From the NCBI GenBank assembly GCA_002480735.1, contig DLCS01000293.1, positions 1-14,231 on the forward strand: DNA of 14,231 bases, read 5' to 3'. The notes under the pieces are model-generated. The model was not told the origin of the DNA. It did not search any database and was given only the letters and a program-made list of their open reading frames with translations. A program made the translations under genes and the position numbers. Origin of the DNA: Bacillaceae bacterium UBA7792. Its GTDB lineage: Bacteria; Bacillota; Bacilli; Bacillales; Cytobacillaceae. Shown here in pieces: positions 13,555 to 14,231 of this stretch. Position 1 is the first letter of the stretch, and every line of letters starts with the position of its first letter.

Positions 13555-13977
13555 ATGGAGAAAAGAAAATCGGAGCCGAAGATAAAGATAACGATTGACC
13601 GGATTTTACAATGGGGGCTTAATATTGCTCTAGTCTCTTTAGCGCTCATTCTCTGCGGACTATTAGTAAAAGAAACGATTCACCTAACCCAACTTGCTTT
13701 CTTTGAATCTAGCCCCACCGCTTATTTTGAACTATTAGAAGGAATTCTCGTCTTCTTTCTATATTTTGAATTCATTGCCATGATTGTGAAGTATTTTCAA
13801 GAGGATTATCACTTCCCGCTCCGCTACTTTATGTATATTGGGATTACCGCGATGGTTCGTTTGATTGTCGTGGATCATGAAGATGCACAGCAAACCTTGC
13901 TATTTTCTGTGAGCATCCTTGTTCTCGTCATTAGCTATGTTCTCATTCACTACATGCATACAAAAATTAAACGCTAA
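13555..13977 (+). CDS. psiE: PsiE-family membrane protein
   Basis: A membrane protein of 140 aa with four hydrophobic segments (about 20-38, 60-80, 90-107 and 114-132) and a basic N-terminus. EGILVFFLYFEFIAMIVKYF and PLRYFMYIGITAMVRLIVVDH are the hallmark of the PsiE family, named after a phosphate-starvation-inducible protein of E. coli; its biochemical role is not known. I chose the ATG at 13555, 9 nt after GAGGAGG, over the in-frame ATG at 13528, which has no ribosome binding site and would overlap that element. No terminator follows; a promoter for the TPP riboswitch begins 4 nt after the stop codon. Confidence 0.88.
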   Translation: MEKRKSEPKIKITIDRILQWGLNIALVSLALILCGLLVKETIHLTQLAFFESSPTAYFELLEGILVFFLYFEFIAMIVKYFQEDYHFPLRYFMYIGITAMVRLIVVDHEDAQQTLLFSVSILVLVISYVLIHYMHTKIKR

Positions 13978-13981
13978 AGGG

Positions 13982-14010
13982 TTGAAAGGAATAATTAACC
14001 ATGCTATGAT
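13982..14010 (+). promoter_or_regulatory. Sigma-A promoter for the TPP riboswitch transcript
   Basis: TTGAAA (13982-13987) and TATGAT (14005-14010) are separated by exactly 17 nt. The start would be near 14017, about 14 nt before the aptamer. Confidence 0.75.
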
Positions 14011-14030
14011 TGATTTCAAGTTCATATGAA

Positions 14031-14119
14031 CACTAGGGGAGTCTTTTTGAAGACTGAGATTGAACAGATGTTCTAGACCCTTTGAACCTGATACAGTTTG
14101 CACTGTCGGAGGGAAGTGG
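14031..14119 (+). ncRNA. TPP riboswitch (THI element)
   Basis: The aptamer carries the conserved THI-box blocks in order: ACTAGGGG (14032-14039), CTGAGAT (14054-14060), ACCCTTTGAACCTGAT (14077-14092), a CAGTTTGCACTG hairpin and CGGAGGGAA (14107-14115). Helix P1 can form from CACT (14031-14034) with AGTG (14115-14118). It senses thiamine diphosphate, and the controlled gene must lie beyond the right edge. Confidence 0.95.
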
Positions 14120-14144
14120 CCATGGTTAGATGATGACAAAATCT

Positions 14145-14180
14145 AAAGCCTCCACTTCTGCTGTGGAGGCTTTTCGTTTT
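14145..14180 (+). terminator. Terminator controlled by the first TPP riboswitch
   Basis: AAAGCCTCCAC (14145-14155) and GTGGAGGCTTT (14163-14173) form an 11-bp stem followed by TTCGTTTT. GAAGTGG (14113-14119) can instead pair with CCACTTC (14152-14158) as an antiterminator. Since AGTG is also part of P1, ligand binding frees the terminator to form. Confidence 0.92.
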
Positions 14181-14210
14181 GATTTTCAAAAAATAATAGA
14201 GTATTTGTCT

Positions 14211-14231
14211 ACTAGGGGCGCCATTTGGCTG
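14211..14231 (+). ncRNA. Start of a second TPP riboswitch (cut by window end)
   Basis: ACTAGGGGCGCC, then ATTTGGCTG to the last base. This is the 5' block of a THI element: ACTAGGGG, a GCC/GGC helix and the start of CTGAGA. It repeats the ACTAGGGG of the first aptamer 179 nt downstream. Only 21 bases are visible. Confidence 0.75.

Noticed and set aside
13900..14139. Minus-strand open frame of 79 codons
   Set aside because: It overlaps the end of psiE and the whole TPP riboswitch, both far better supported.
1..14231. CRISPR array, insertion sequence, tRNA or prophage element
   Set aside because: No spaced direct repeats, transposase, tRNA-like cloverleaf or phage gene is visible on either strand.

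Overview
The window looks like a chromosomal segment of a low-GC Gram-positive bacterium of the Bacillaceae. Supporting signs are AGGAGG-type ribosome binding sites, frequent TTG starts, many intrinsic terminators, a lipoprotein lipobox, a cysJ/cysI pair with a divergent cysL-type regulator as in Bacillus, and riboswitches followed by terminators. I see no insertion sequence, prophage, CRISPR array, tRNA or rRNA.

Left block (1-4930): a minus-strand assimilatory sulfate reduction operon, cysJ (sulfite reductase flavoprotein), cysI (sulfite reductase hemoprotein) and the start of cysH (PAPS/APS reductase), which runs off the left edge. A LysR-type regulator (cysL) is divergent. The shared intergenic region carries an inverted repeat placed like a LysR activator site for cysJ, and a second palindrome that resembles a Fur box in front of cysL.

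Middle-left block (4931-7140): small genes and a transporter. These are a 38-residue double-CxxC protein, a 29-codon reading frame with a good ribosome binding site but ACG where the start should be, a 100-residue conserved hypothetical protein, and a SetA-like MFS sugar efflux transporter.

Central block (7106-9990): a two-gene minus-strand operon for the carboxyspermidine/carboxynorspermidine route to polyamines (saccharopine-dehydrogenase-like synthase, then NspC-type decarboxylase). It is preceded by about 630 bp with no intact gene. That stretch holds a terminator, a nearby fold-rich segment that could be an attenuation leader, and what looks like a frameshifted small gene.

Cobalamin block (10097-12002, minus): promoter, adenosylcobalamin riboswitch with its own terminator, a divergent PduO-like adenosyltransferase homologue that lacks the usual N-terminal ATP loop, and a BtuF-type binding lipoprotein. 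No BtuC or BtuD gene is present.

Right block (12059-14231): a YiaA/YiaB-type membrane protein (minus), an FMN-dependent azoreductase and a PsiE-family membrane protein (plus), then a promoter, a complete TPP riboswitch with terminator, and the first 21 bases of what appears to be a second TPP aptamer. The riboswitch-controlled thiamine gene lies beyond the right edge. The common theme is cofactor, sulfur and polyamine metabolism with much RNA-level control. Apart from the tandem TPP arrangement and the possible polyamine leader, the region is mostly ordinary housekeeping DNA.
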